A program made the translations under genes and the position numbers. From contig JAHECE010000088.1 of the NCBI GenBank assembly GCA_024641895.1, forward strand, positions 1-10,476: a DNA stretch of 10,476 nucleotides, given 5' to 3'. This DNA comes from Actinomycetales bacterium (GTDB taxonomy: Bacteria; Actinomycetota; Actinomycetes; Actinomycetales; JAHECE01). Below, piece by piece: positions 1 to 6,046 of the stretch. Numbering within the stretch: the first letter of the stretch is position 1; each line of letters begins with the position of its first letter. Below the pieces are notes generated by a model that was not told where the DNA came from, did not search any database, and saw nothing but the letters and a program-made list of their open reading frames with translations.

Positions 1-744
1 GCCGCGGTGCGATACGTCCTGGCCCAGACCGGCGCGCCGAGCGTCAAGGCGATCGTGCACTGCCAGGGATCGACCTCGTTCTGCATGAGCGCCGTCGCAG
101 GCCTCCTGCCGCAGGTGGACGTGATCCTGGCCAACGCCGTGGCCCTGCACCCGGTGATCCCGGCGTTCTCCCGGTTCAAGATCCGTGCGCTTCGTCCGGT
201 GATGCAGCACCTCACGCCGTACCTCAACCCCGAATGGGGAGACGGGCCGGACACGCTCTTCGCACACCTCGCACGGGGCACGGTGATGGCTACCCACCGG
301 GAGTGCGACAACCCCGTGTGCCGCATGGTGAGCTTCACGTACGGCTCCGGCCGGCCGGCCCTATGGCGGCACGAGAACCTGAACAGGGCCACGCACGAGT
401 GGATCAGGGGCGAGTTCGCCGAGGCGCCGATGAGCTTCTTCGCGCAGATGGCCGCAAGCGTGGAGGCCGGCCAGCTGGTCTCCGTGTCGAACAGGCCGGG
501 GCTGCTCGAACGGTATGCAGACGCTGCCCCGCAGACCGAGGCGCGCTTCGCGCTCTTCGAGCCGGAGCTCAACCGCTGCTTCCTCCCCGAGAGCCAGGAG
601 CGCAGCTTCGCGTTCCTGCGCGCGCACCGACCGGGCAAGGACACGCTCCACCGGATCCCCGGTTACGGGCACCTCGACCCCTTCTTCGGGAAGAACGCCG
701 CGCGCGACGTCTTCCCACTGATGCTTGCTGAGCTCAACCGCTGA
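1..744 (+). CDS. alpha/beta hydrolase, C-terminal part (5' end outside window)
   Basis: The frame is open from base 1 to the TGA at 742-744, giving 247 visible codons, so the gene begins upstream. The GTG at 7 is an in-frame valine rather than a convincing start. The protein resembles the alpha/beta hydrolases found alone or fused behind GMC/cholesterol-oxidase-type flavoproteins. Visible landmarks are VHCQGSTSF (about residues 19-27 of the visible part), which sits where the nucleophile elbow should be with Cys21 in the nucleophile slot; the HECDNPVCRMVSFTYGSG stretch; LWRHENLN; and a C-terminal GYGHLD that would supply the catalytic histidine. It probably hydrolyses an ester or lactone, but the substrate cannot be told from sequence. 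There are no membrane segments. No gene follows on the same strand for several hundred bases, so it probably ends its transcript. Family assignment is fairly sure; whether an oxidoreductase domain lies upstream is unknown. Confidence 0.8.
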   Translation, partial: AAVRYVLAQTGAPSVKAIVHCQGSTSFCMSAVAGLLPQVDVILANAVALHPVIPAFSRFKIRALRPVMQHLTPYLNPEWGDGPDTLFAHLARGTVMATHRECDNPVCRMVSFTYGSGRPALWRHENLNRATHEWIRGEFAEAPMSFFAQMAASVEAGQLVSVSNRPGLLERYADAAPQTEARFALFEPELNRCFLPESQERSFAFLRAHRPGKDTLHRIPGYGHLDPFFGKNAARDVFPLMLAELNR

Positions 745-1247
745 TCGGCCCCCGAAGAGTCGCAGGTCGGACGTCAGGAAGGGTGCCGACGCGCGACAGC
801 CTGCTCAGCTCCTGAAGGCAGCCCTGCGCGTCGCTGAGGCGGACTCCGGGGGACGCCACGGGCCCGGCCCTGCCCGGAGCCTGCAGCGTCCCTCTGCCGG
901 GTCCCCGGTTCCGGATCGCCGGCTACCCTGATCGCGCTGCGCGCCCTCGACTCAGCTCCGGCGGGAAGCAAGCCGAGGCACCAGGGGCGCCCCTTGGCGG
1001 CTTCGCGCCGGGGCCGCCGGGAAAGTCGCCCACGTGCGGGGAGTGTTCAGCCGTCCCGGGCCGACGCGCCGAGGCCCCTGCCGGACCGCGAATCACCCGC
1101 CGGGGGTCGGACCCTCGCGCATGGGTGCAAGAAAGGGTCCATGGGCCGATTTCTCGTAACGAGAAAGACCCGAAGAATTCCGCATTGCGGTCGGCTTGCG
1201 GAACCCATCGCTGCAGGTCGGGCTCTGAACTGCAATGATCAATAACA
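745..1247. other. gene-poor region, no convincing coding sequence
   Basis: About 500 bases follow the hydrolase gene without a recognisable gene. Open frames on both strands are arginine/proline/glycine-rich, low in hydrophobic residues and overlap each other, as expected for chance frames in GC-rich DNA. A less GC-rich island at roughly 1130-1247 contains a 17-bp palindrome (1150-1166) and the inverted heptamers TTCCGCA (1178-1184) and TGCGGAA (1197-1203). A TACCCT at 924-929 looks like a -10 box but has no good -35. Confidence 0.5.
1150..1166. repeat. 17-bp perfect palindrome, possible operator
   Basis: TTTCTCGTAACGAGAAA is two 8-base arms around a single central A. The centre is too short for an RNA hairpin at full stem length, which favours a dimeric DNA-binding protein site. 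It is AT-rich compared with its surroundings. No regulator or clear target gene is adjacent, so the role is inferred only from symmetry. Confidence 0.4.
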
Positions 1248-1291
1248 GCCGGACCAGGCCGCTCGCCCCCCCCGAAGCGGCCTGGTCCGGC
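1248..1291. terminator. 16-bp hairpin with C8-containing loop
   Basis: GCCGGACCAGGCCGCT (1248-1263) pairs perfectly with 1276-1291 around a 12-nt loop that contains eight consecutive C residues on the plus strand. No run of T follows on the plus strand; on the minus strand the following bases (TTATTGATCATT) are moderately AT-rich. It could be a bidirectional terminator or part of a structured small RNA. The C-rich loop recalls 6C-type RNA hairpins, but a matching second hairpin was not found. Confidence 0.5.
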
Positions 1292-1431
1292 CCTCCAATA
1301 CATAGGGGATTTCCCGCACGCCCTTTCTCGGCTTACCGCGGAACGCGACGTCGGGAAGACCATGCCTGGGGGCTTGAACCCCTGACCAGCGGGACCCACC
1401 GGGCCCCACCGTCGTTCTCGGAAGGCACACC

Positions 1432-1605
1432 GTGGAAACACTCGTCCTCGTCAGCCTGCTGGCGCTTGGCCTCGCCATCCTCACGCCGGCCGCAACCGTG
1501 GCCCTTGACGAGGCCAAGGTGCTTGCCCAGCCCTCCCGTGCTATCAGCCCGACCCGCTCGGTCAGGTCGTCGTCAGGCGGGCGGCTCGGGCTCCCGCGGT
1601 CCTAG
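1432..1605 (+). CDS. possible small secreted or membrane protein, 57 aa
   Basis: A GTG at 1432 is preceded by GGAAGG (1420-1425) at a 6-nt spacing, a good ribosome binding site. The 57-residue product starts METLVLVSLLALGLAILTPA and continues with a Ser/Arg/Gly-rich tail, ending at TAG 1603-1605. Residues about 4-24 are strongly hydrophobic and could be a membrane segment or signal peptide. No family is recognised. The combination of RBS and hydrophobic segment in an otherwise empty region is the only support; the serine/arginine tail looks like chance translation, so this may be a decayed or spurious frame. Confidence 0.3.
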   Translation: METLVLVSLLALGLAILTPAATVALDEAKVLAQPSRAISPTRSVRSSSGGRLGLPRS

Positions 1606-1795
1606 ACGGGTGGCTGCATCCTGAGTGTCACTCCAGGCCTGGGCATGAACCGGCCCGGACGGCATGCGCTCCGGCCCCGTCGGAGTCCGGCCCCGGACGT
1701 CCCGCCACTCCCGATGGCCCGGCCCGGCCGGTGTCACGGCAGCGGGCGGACCGCTCTGCTGGGCCGGCCGAGAGATCGGGCGCGCATCAGACGCG
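1606..1795. other. intergenic stretch, nothing recognised
   Basis: Very GC-rich sequence between the possible small ORF and the tRNA-Val terminator. Short open frames exist on both strands but have no ribosome binding site or recognisable protein sequence. Confidence 0.4.
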
Positions 1796-1839
1796 AGAAG
1801 GGCCCCGAACCTGCGTGTCCGCAGGTTCGGGGCCCTTCT
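1796..1839 (-). terminator. terminator of tRNA-Val(CAC)
   Basis: A perfect 20-bp inverted repeat (1796-1815 with 1820-1839) around the loop TGTC lies two bases beyond the 3' CCA of the minus-strand tRNA-Val. The GC-rich core is flanked by AAG/CTT at the base. There is no long U tract, as is common in high-GC actinobacterial terminators. Its core resembles the terminator of the plus-strand tRNA-Val(GAC) at 4440-4480. Confidence 0.8.
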
Positions 1840-1841
1840 GC

Positions 1842-1916
1842 TGGTGGGCGATACTGGGTTCGAACCAGTGACCTCCTCGGTGTGAACGAGGCGCTCTACC
1901 ACTGAGCCAATCGCCC
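1842..1916 (-). tRNA. tRNA-Val(CAC), CCA encoded
   Basis: Read on the minus strand, GGGCGAT (1916-1910) pairs with ATCGCCC (1852-1846), followed by discriminator A and an encoded CCA (1844-1842). D arm GCTC/GAGC, anticodon stem CCTCG/CGAGG with loop TTCACAC (anticodon CAC), and T arm ACTGG-TTCGAAC-CCAGT are all intact. The body is 72 nt without CCA. It reads GUG valine codons. It lies downstream of pabC on the same strand but has its own -10 box and terminator. Confidence 0.97.
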
Positions 1917-1954
1917 TGGTCACCCGTCGGGGCAGGACCCCAACCGGCCGCACG

Positions 1955-1984
1955 ATGCTAGCGGAACCCGAGCGGATTGCCGAA
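1955..1984 (-). promoter_or_regulatory. probable promoter of tRNA-Val(CAC)
   Basis: On the minus strand TAGCAT (plus 1955-1960) fits the TAnnnT -10 pattern. It is preceded at 18 nt by TTCGGC (plus 1979-1984), a weak -35. The predicted start lies about 30 nt before the tRNA, a sensible 5' leader length for RNase P processing. Confidence 0.5.
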
Positions 1985-2055
1985 ACGGGCGCCTCGCCGG
2001 CACGCCCACGTGGGGGAAGCCCGATCCCGGCCACACATGCCACGCCGGGCGCGCG

Positions 2056-2892
2056 TCAGGGGTCGAGGTGGGCAGACCGGCGCTCGTCGAACTCCCAGGC
2101 GAGCCGCGCCGTCAACGGCCCGGGCTCGAGCGCGCGGCCGTCGACCGCGACGATCGGCACGACGCCCTTCAGGCTCGAGGTCAGCGCGGCATGGCGCGCC
2201 TCGTGGATGGCGGACAGGGGCAGAGTCGCCTCGCGCACGGGGAGCCCTGCGACCCCCGCCCACTCGAGGACGAGCTCGCGGGTCACACCTGCCAGGCAGC
2301 CGGACTCGAGCGTCGGGGTCAGCACCTCGGTCTCCGTCTCGACGAGGACGTTGCTGAAGCTGCCCTCGCACAGCTCGCCGCGGGTGTTGGCGAAGATCGC
2401 CTCATCGGCGCCGTACTTCTTGGCAGCGGCCAGCGCCACGACGTTCTCGGCATACGACGTCGTCTTGAGGCCCGCGACGGCGGAGCGCTCGTTGCGGGTC
2501 CAGGGCACCACGTGCACCCGCATCGGCCCCGGGGGCCGCGCCGCCGAGGCCGCGACCACGAGGGTGGGCGGTGAGGTCCCGCGGTCGGAGCCGAGGGGCG
2601 CCGCTCCCCCGGTGACCGTGATCCGCAGGCGCCCGGTCTCGAGGCTGCCCCACGCCGTCGCCACCTCGGCCACCGCGCTGCGGAGGAGGCCCTCGGGCGG
2701 CAGCGGCAGGCCGAGCCCGTCGGCCGAGCGACGGAGCCGGGCGAGGTGGCGGGTCAAGGCGAACACGCGCCCCTCGACGAGCTCGCAGGTCTCGAAGACC
2801 CCGTCCCCCACGGTGAAGCCGTGGTCCAGGGCCTGGATGAGCCGCTCGCTCGAGTCCCGCAGCGCACCGTCGAACCAGAGGATCGAGTTCAC
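2056..2892 (-). CDS. pabC: aminodeoxychorismate lyase (class IV PLP aminotransferase family)
   Basis: This protein probably converts 4-amino-4-deoxychorismate to p-aminobenzoate and pyruvate for folate synthesis, in the cytoplasm, using pyridoxal phosphate. Landmarks of fold type IV are present. Numbered from the upstream GTG at 2952, these are DHGFTVGDGVFET (about 43-55), the Schiff-base lysine K163 in GLKTTSYAEN, GADEAIFANTRGE, and CEGSFSNVL (about 195-203). Length is 278 residues from the GTG at 2890-2892, which gives a start VNSILWFDGAL typical of the family; an in-frame GTG at 2950-2952, three bases after the pabB stop, would add 20 residues of non-conserved sequence. Neither start has a strong ribosome binding site. 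The family also includes branched-chain and D-amino-acid transaminases, but the gene directly upstream is pabB, which decides the call. Confidence 0.88.
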   Translation of the reverse strand: MNSILWFDGALRDSSERLIQALDHGFTVGDGVFETCELVEGRVFALTRHLARLRRSADGLGLPLPPEGLLRSAVAEVATAWGSLETGRLRITVTGGAAPLGSDRGTSPPTLVVAASAARPPGPMRVHVVPWTRNERSAVAGLKTTSYAENVVALAAAKKYGADEAIFANTRGELCEGSFSNVLVETETEVLTPTLESGCLAGVTRELVLEWAGVAGLPVREATLPLSAIHEARHAALTSSLKGVVPIVAVDGRALEPGPLTARLAWEFDERRSAHLDP

Positions 2893-2955
2893 CCCGTCAC
2901 CATCCCACGTCAGGCCCTGGGCGGGGAGGCCTGCGCCGCCTGCGACCCGCACCGC

Positions 2956-4068
2956 TCATGACGACCGGGAGGCCAGCGAGATGAGATGTCTGGCCTTCAG
3001 CTCGGTCTCCTCCCACTCCCCCGCTGGGTCGCTGCCCCAGGTGATCCCCGCCCCGGTCCCGAACCGCAGGGTCGCGTCATGCCACCAGAACGTGCGGATA
3101 CCCACGGCCAGCTCGGCGTCCCCGGTGTCGGCATCGATCCAGCCGACCGCGCCGCAGTACGGCCCGCGCGGCACCGGCTCCAGCTCGGAGATCAGGCGGA
3201 GCGCGCTCGACTTGGGGGCGCCGGAGACCGAACCCGCCGGCAGCGCGGCCTCGATGAGGCCACGCCACACGTCGGGCTGGGCGTCGGCCGCGAGGCGCCC
3301 CCGGACGGTCGATACCAGATGGACGAGGCCGGGATGGTCCTCGACGGCCAGGAGCTCGGTCACCTCGACAGTGCCCGGGAGGCAGACCCGCTGCAGGTCG
3401 TTGCGCACGAGGTCCGTGATCATGAGGTTCTCGGCGCGGTCCTTGGCCTTGAGGTCTTCGGCGGTGCGCCCGGTGCCCTTGATCGGCCGAGACGTGACGA
3501 AACCGTCGTGGACGGCCAAGGAGAGCTCCGGCGAGGCGCTGACCACCCAGACGGGGGGAAGGCCCGCCGTTCGGTGCGCCGCGGAGGACGGGACGTGCAC
3601 GCCCCCCGCGTACGGAGCAGGATTGCCGGCCGACAGGACCCCCGCCAGCGCCTGCGCGTCCGGCTCGGCGCCCTCCGAACCGGGCAGCGGGGCTGCCAGG
3701 ACCCGACAGATGTTCGCCTGATAGACCGTGCCCTCGTGGATGGCGTCGCGCACCGCTGCGACGGCGTCGCAGTAGCCGTCCTTGTCGAGTGAGCTCAGCC
3801 AGCCGGATCGCTCAGGTCCGCGCCAGAGGGACGCGGGGCTGGCCAGGCTCGAGGCTCGCGTGACGTCGCCGAACTTCCAGGCGTGCACGGGGCCCTCGAA
3901 CTCGCCCACCACGGCCCACCACCCGCCGTCGGCCAAGACCTCCGGAGTCTCGCGAAGGTCGGCGTAACGCACCGGCCGCTGCGCAGTCCAACCGTGGAAC
4001 CACGCCGTCCCAGCCGGCCCCGGAGCCGTCGCCGACGCGTCGCGCTCCTGAGACGAGGCCGACGACAT
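2956..4068 (-). CDS. pabB: aminodeoxychorismate synthase component I (chorismate-binding enzyme)
   Basis: A 370-residue chorismate-binding protein that aminates chorismate to 4-amino-4-deoxychorismate, the first step of p-aminobenzoate synthesis. Family motifs are SRPIKGTGRT (193-202), ENLMITDLVRNDLQRV (213-228) and GSVSGAPKSSALRLI (279-293), with GPYCGAVGW near 302-310 and a C-terminal GAGITWGSDPAGEWEETELK. The PIKGT lysine (K197) is the feature that separates PabB from anthranilate synthase, which has PIAGT, so TrpE is unlikely. It is shorter than fused PabAB proteins and has no glutamine amidotransferase domain; no pabA lies in the window, so the ammonia-supplying partner must be elsewhere. 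It is followed by pabC on the same strand, almost certainly one transcript. The start ATG has no obvious ribosome binding site, but a TACGGT lies exactly six bases before it, suggesting a leaderless message. Confidence 0.93.
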   Translation of the reverse strand: MSSASSQERDASATAPGPAGTAWFHGWTAQRPVRYADLRETPEVLADGGWWAVVGEFEGPVHAWKFGDVTRASSLASPASLWRGPERSGWLSSLDKDGYCDAVAAVRDAIHEGTVYQANICRVLAAPLPGSEGAEPDAQALAGVLSAGNPAPYAGGVHVPSSAAHRTAGLPPVWVVSASPELSLAVHDGFVTSRPIKGTGRTAEDLKAKDRAENLMITDLVRNDLQRVCLPGTVEVTELLAVEDHPGLVHLVSTVRGRLAADAQPDVWRGLIEAALPAGSVSGAPKSSALRLISELEPVPRGPYCGAVGWIDADTGDAELAVGIRTFWWHDATLRFGTGAGITWGSDPAGEWEETELKARHLISLASRSS

Positions 4069-4074
4069 GCCGCA

Positions 4075-4080
4075 ACCGTA
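4075..4080 (-). promoter_or_regulatory. -10 box of pabB, predicted leaderless start
   Basis: On the minus strand TACGGT is followed by six bases and then the pabB ATG, placing the predicted transcription start on the A of the start codon. The upstream -35 region is poor (CATCTC or GCATCT at usual spacing). Leaderless mRNAs are common in Actinomycetota. Confidence 0.45.
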
Positions 4081-4090
4081 GTCGCGACGT

Positions 4091-4120
4091 TTGGACTGAG
4101 ATGCACGGCTCGGCTACAGT
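4091..4120 (+). promoter_or_regulatory. promoter of the tRNA Gly-Cys-Val cluster
   Basis: TTGGAC (4091-4096) and TACAGT (4115-4120) are separated by 18 nt, a good vegetative-sigma match. Predicted transcription starts near 4127, giving a leader of about 38 nt before tRNA-Gly. It is divergent from pabB, with the two promoters only about 10 bases apart. Confidence 0.75.
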
Positions 4121-4164
4121 CTGCGAGGCGCGAACGAGCCGGCGTGAGCCGGATCAGCGCCTAC

Positions 4165-4237
4165 GCGGACGTGGCTCAGTTGGTAGAGCATCACCTTGCC
4201 AAGGTGAGGGTCGCGGGTTCGAATCCCGTCGTCCGCT
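4165..4237 (+). tRNA. tRNA-Gly(GCC)
   Basis: A 73-nt cloverleaf: GCGGACG (4165-4171) pairs with CGTCCGC (4230-4236), discriminator T. D arm GCTC/GAGC, anticodon stem TCACC/GGTGA with loop TTGCCAA (anticodon GCC at 4198-4200), T arm GCGGG-TTCGAAT-CCCGT. No CCA is encoded. First gene of the three-tRNA cluster. Confidence 0.97.
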
Positions 4238-4278
4238 CGGAGGCACCACCCCCTGGTGGGTCCCAAAGACAGCCTCAG

Positions 4279-4349
4279 GGTGGAGTGGCCGAGAGGCGAG
4301 GCAGCGGCCTGCAAAGCCGTCTACACGGGTTCGAATCCCGTCTCCACCT
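4279..4349 (+). tRNA. tRNA-Cys(GCA)
   Basis: A 71-nt cloverleaf: GGTGGAG (4279-4285) pairs with CTCCACC (4342-4348), followed by the discriminator T expected for cysteine tRNA. Anticodon stem GCGGC/GCCGT with loop CTGCAAA (anticodon GCA at 4311-4313); T arm ACGGG-TTCGAAT-CCCGT. No CCA is encoded. It lies 41 nt after tRNA-Gly. Confidence 0.96.
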
Positions 4350-4360
4350 CGCATCACCTT

Positions 4361-4435
4361 GGGCGATTGGCGCAGTGGTAGCGCGCTTCCTTGACACGGA
4401 AGAGGTCGCTGGTTCGAACCCAGTATCGCCCACCA
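4361..4435 (+). tRNA. tRNA-Val(GAC), CCA encoded
   Basis: GGGCGAT (4361-4367) pairs with ATCGCCC (4425-4431), then discriminator A and encoded CCA (4433-4435). Anticodon stem CTTCC/GGAAG with loop TTGACAC (anticodon GAC at 4393-4395); T arm GCTGG-TTCGAAC-CCAGT. It reads GUC/GUU. The acceptor stem is identical to that of the minus-strand tRNA-Val(CAC), and both carry CCA while the Gly and Cys genes do not. It lies 11 nt after tRNA-Cys and ends the cluster. Confidence 0.97.
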
Positions 4436-4439
4436 GCAC

Positions 4440-4480
4440 GGAAGGCCCCGGTCTGCGGCGACGCAGGTCCGGGGCCTTCC
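4440..4480 (+). terminator. terminator of the tRNA cluster
   Basis: GGAAGGCCCCGG (4440-4451) pairs with CCGGGGCCTTCC, and after a small interior mismatch CTGCG pairs with CGCAG around a GCGA-type loop. It starts four bases after the CCA of tRNA-Val(GAC). Its stem core resembles the terminator of tRNA-Val(CAC) on the other strand. Confidence 0.78.
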
Positions 4481-4568
4481 CCATGTTCCGCGCGTGCCCG
4501 CCGTCCAGGTGTCCACCGAACGGCACGAAGCCGGCCTCCCCTGGGTGCCCCCGACGGCAGCCACGCCG

Positions 4569-5438
4569 TCATCTCAGCACCGTGTAGCCCACGCTCTCGC
4601 AGACGTCGACCATGTGCCGGACGTCGTCGTACGCTTCCGGGCCGACGGCGACGAACCGGCTGATCAGCCCCCTGCCGAGCGTCTTCCTCAGGTCCGGCTC
4701 CTCGTGCATGCCGACCAGCGCCGCTCGGATCCGCTCACGCAGGTCCAGGCTCAACCGGTTGCTCACGGCGATCGGCTGGATCGTCGAGGGGCCCAGGACG
4801 TCGGCGACACGCAGCTGCTCGGCCAGCTCAGGATGGTCGCGGAACTCGATCGCCAGGACCTGGGAGTCGATGGCGGCGCCGTCGACGGCGCCCTCCACGA
4901 CGAGCCGGATCGCCTTTTCATGGAAGCCGGCCTCGACGACCCGCCCGAAGAAGCCGCCCGTGAGGCCGCGCTGCACCATCGTGTACCGGGTGATGCCGTA
5001 GCCGGATTGGGAGAGCGGCTCGTTGTACGCCCAGGAGTGGCCGCGCAGGTCCTCCAACGAGTGGAACGTGCTGTCGGCGCGGACGATGACGTCGGAGAAG
5101 TAGACGGGCCGCCCGCCGTACCGGTCACCTTCGAGAACCGGAGCAGCCACAGGCGTGGCCAGACCGATGCCCTGCCGCTGGAACATGACGTACGGCAGGC
5201 TGCAGACGAAGCAGACGTCGTTGACGTCCGAGATGCAGGAGCCGTAGTCGCCCTCGACCGTGAGCTCGGCGGTGCAGCCGACCTCGTGCGCTACCCAGTC
5301 CGTGACGGCCTGGTACACCGGGAGCATGTTCGGGGCGAGGTAGGTGCCGAAGCGCAGATCAGGCGGAGCGGATCCGGGGCGCCGAGAGGTACTCGGCAGG
5401 ATCCGTCGAGGTGCCCACGCCGACGCCGTCGTCGCCAT
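4569..5438 (-). CDS. PhnD/SsuA-like periplasmic-binding-type substrate-binding protein
   Basis: About 289 residues with the look of the PhnD-like (phosphate/phosphite/phosphonate ABC transporter substrate-binding) family: an N-terminal LRFGTYLAPNMLPVYQAVTD strand-helix unit, DVCFVCSLPYVMFQ, a middle FSDVIVRADSTFHSLEDLRG, WAYNEPLSQSGYGITRY, and GAVDGAAIDSQVL, all typical of this type-2 periplasmic-binding fold. The ATG at 5436-5438 is chosen; an in-frame GTG at 5525 would add 29 unconserved residues. No signal peptide or lipobox is visible, unusual for a binding protein, and no permease or ATPase gene is adjacent, so it may act as a cytoplasmic sensor or scavenging protein, or pair with components elsewhere. 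The ribosome binding site is weak. Ligand unknown. The family call is good; the functional call is not. Confidence 0.72.
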   Translation of the reverse strand: MATTASAWAPRRILPSTSRRPGSAPPDLRFGTYLAPNMLPVYQAVTDWVAHEVGCTAELTVEGDYGSCISDVNDVCFVCSLPYVMFQRQGIGLATPVAAPVLEGDRYGGRPVYFSDVIVRADSTFHSLEDLRGHSWAYNEPLSQSGYGITRYTMVQRGLTGGFFGRVVEAGFHEKAIRLVVEGAVDGAAIDSQVLAIEFRDHPELAEQLRVADVLGPSTIQPIAVSNRLSLDLRERIRAALVGMHEEPDLRKTLGRGLISRFVAVGPEAYDDVRHMVDVCESVGYTVLR

Positions 5439-5485
5439 GACCTGAGTGTGATGCCGCAGCCCCGTCCAGGGAAGACCCGGGGCGC

Positions 5486-5564
5486 CATCGCCGCCGGCGT
5501 CGAGGCGACCACCGGCCCCGACCACCGGCCGGGTGGGATCGGCGCTCGGGCGCCGGCGGCGATG
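5486..5564 (-). terminator. 14-bp inverted repeat, possible terminator or attenuator
   Basis: CATCGCCGCCGGCG (5486-5499) is the exact reverse complement of 5551-5564, with a 51-nt spacer that itself holds a repeated ACCACCGGCC. It lies between the oxidoreductase stop and the binding-protein start, so on the minus strand it could end the first transcript or fold in the leader of the second. No T tract. Confidence 0.35.
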
Positions 5565-5581
5565 CGGTCAGCCGCACACGG

Positions 5582-6022
5582 TCAACGCGCCACCGGTGTG
5601 ACGCGGTAGAACCGCCCTGCGGCATTGAGATGGCGCCGGAACAGCCAGTACAGCAGTCCGCCGGGGAACGGGTGCTGCCGGTACGTCGCGCGGATCACCG
5701 CGTCCCGCTCGGGCCCGTCGCCGAGAAGCGCCGCGTGAAAGGTCAGCCGTCGGCCGTCGTGCAGCTCGAGCACGCCGCCACCGGCCGCGTCGAGGTTGGC
5801 GGTCCACGAGCAGCCGACGTCCGGGTGACCGAGGTAGCGACGTTCCCCCACCCGCAGCAGCCCGAGGAACACGGCGTGGGGCAGGCCCGTACGCCGCCCC
5901 GGCAGGACGACCCGGACGACGTTGCCCACGCCGACCCGCCGCCAGGCGGCGTCGATCATCGGGTTCGCCTTGGCGAGCAGGCCGTACCAGCGCGGCCAGA
6001 ACGTCGGAGTCGAAGGCAACAC
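5582..6022 (-). CDS. F420/deazaflavin-type nitroreductase-family oxidoreductase
   Basis: A 146-residue protein with the split-barrel pattern of the deazaflavin (F420)-dependent nitroreductase family that includes Ddn-like proteins: an N-terminal helical stretch, VVRVVLPGRRTGLPHAVFL with GRRTG at 42-46, YLGHPDVGCSWTANLDA (63-79), then a beta-rich part and a C-terminal HLNAAGRFYRVTPVAR. Such proteins bind a deazaflavin or related flavin and reduce quinones or small molecules; substrate unknown. GTG at 6020-6022 is chosen because TAGCCT lies exactly six bases upstream, fitting a leaderless start; GAGAG abuts the start codon and is too close for a normal ribosome binding site. It stands divergent from the esterase-family gene, with a tandem repeat in the shared upstream region. 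Cofactor choice is inferred from the family. Confidence 0.72.
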   Translation of the reverse strand: MLPSTPTFWPRWYGLLAKANPMIDAAWRRVGVGNVVRVVLPGRRTGLPHAVFLGLLRVGERRYLGHPDVGCSWTANLDAAGGGVLELHDGRRLTFHAALLGDGPERDAVIRATYRQHPFPGGLLYWLFRRHLNAAGRFYRVTPVAR

Positions 6023-6028
6023 CTCTCG

Positions 6029-6034
6029 AGGCTA
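6029..6034 (-). promoter_or_regulatory. -10 box of the oxidoreductase gene, predicted leaderless start
   Basis: On the minus strand TAGCCT is followed by six bases and then GTG, so the transcript would begin at the start codon. The -35 region falls at the edge of the 14-bp tandem repeat and has no good hexamer. Confidence 0.45.
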
Positions 6035-6046
6035 CCGACCGCGTCC

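Noticed and set aside
1367..1387. tRNA T-arm-like sequence on the minus strand (GGGGTTCAAGCCCC)
   Set aside because: The flanks do not give an acceptor stem, anticodon arm or D arm, so it is not a tRNA; an integration-site relic is possible but unsupported.
923..1441. 172-codon minus-strand open frame in the gene-poor region
   Set aside because: Composition (Gly/Pro/Arg/Cys) and lack of a ribosome binding site or similarity suggest chance; it spans the C8 hairpin and the palindrome.
1955..3721. 588-codon plus-strand open frame
   Set aside because: It is antisense to pabC and pabB, which carry clear family motifs; the product is Ser/Arg/Pro-rich with no recognisable domain.
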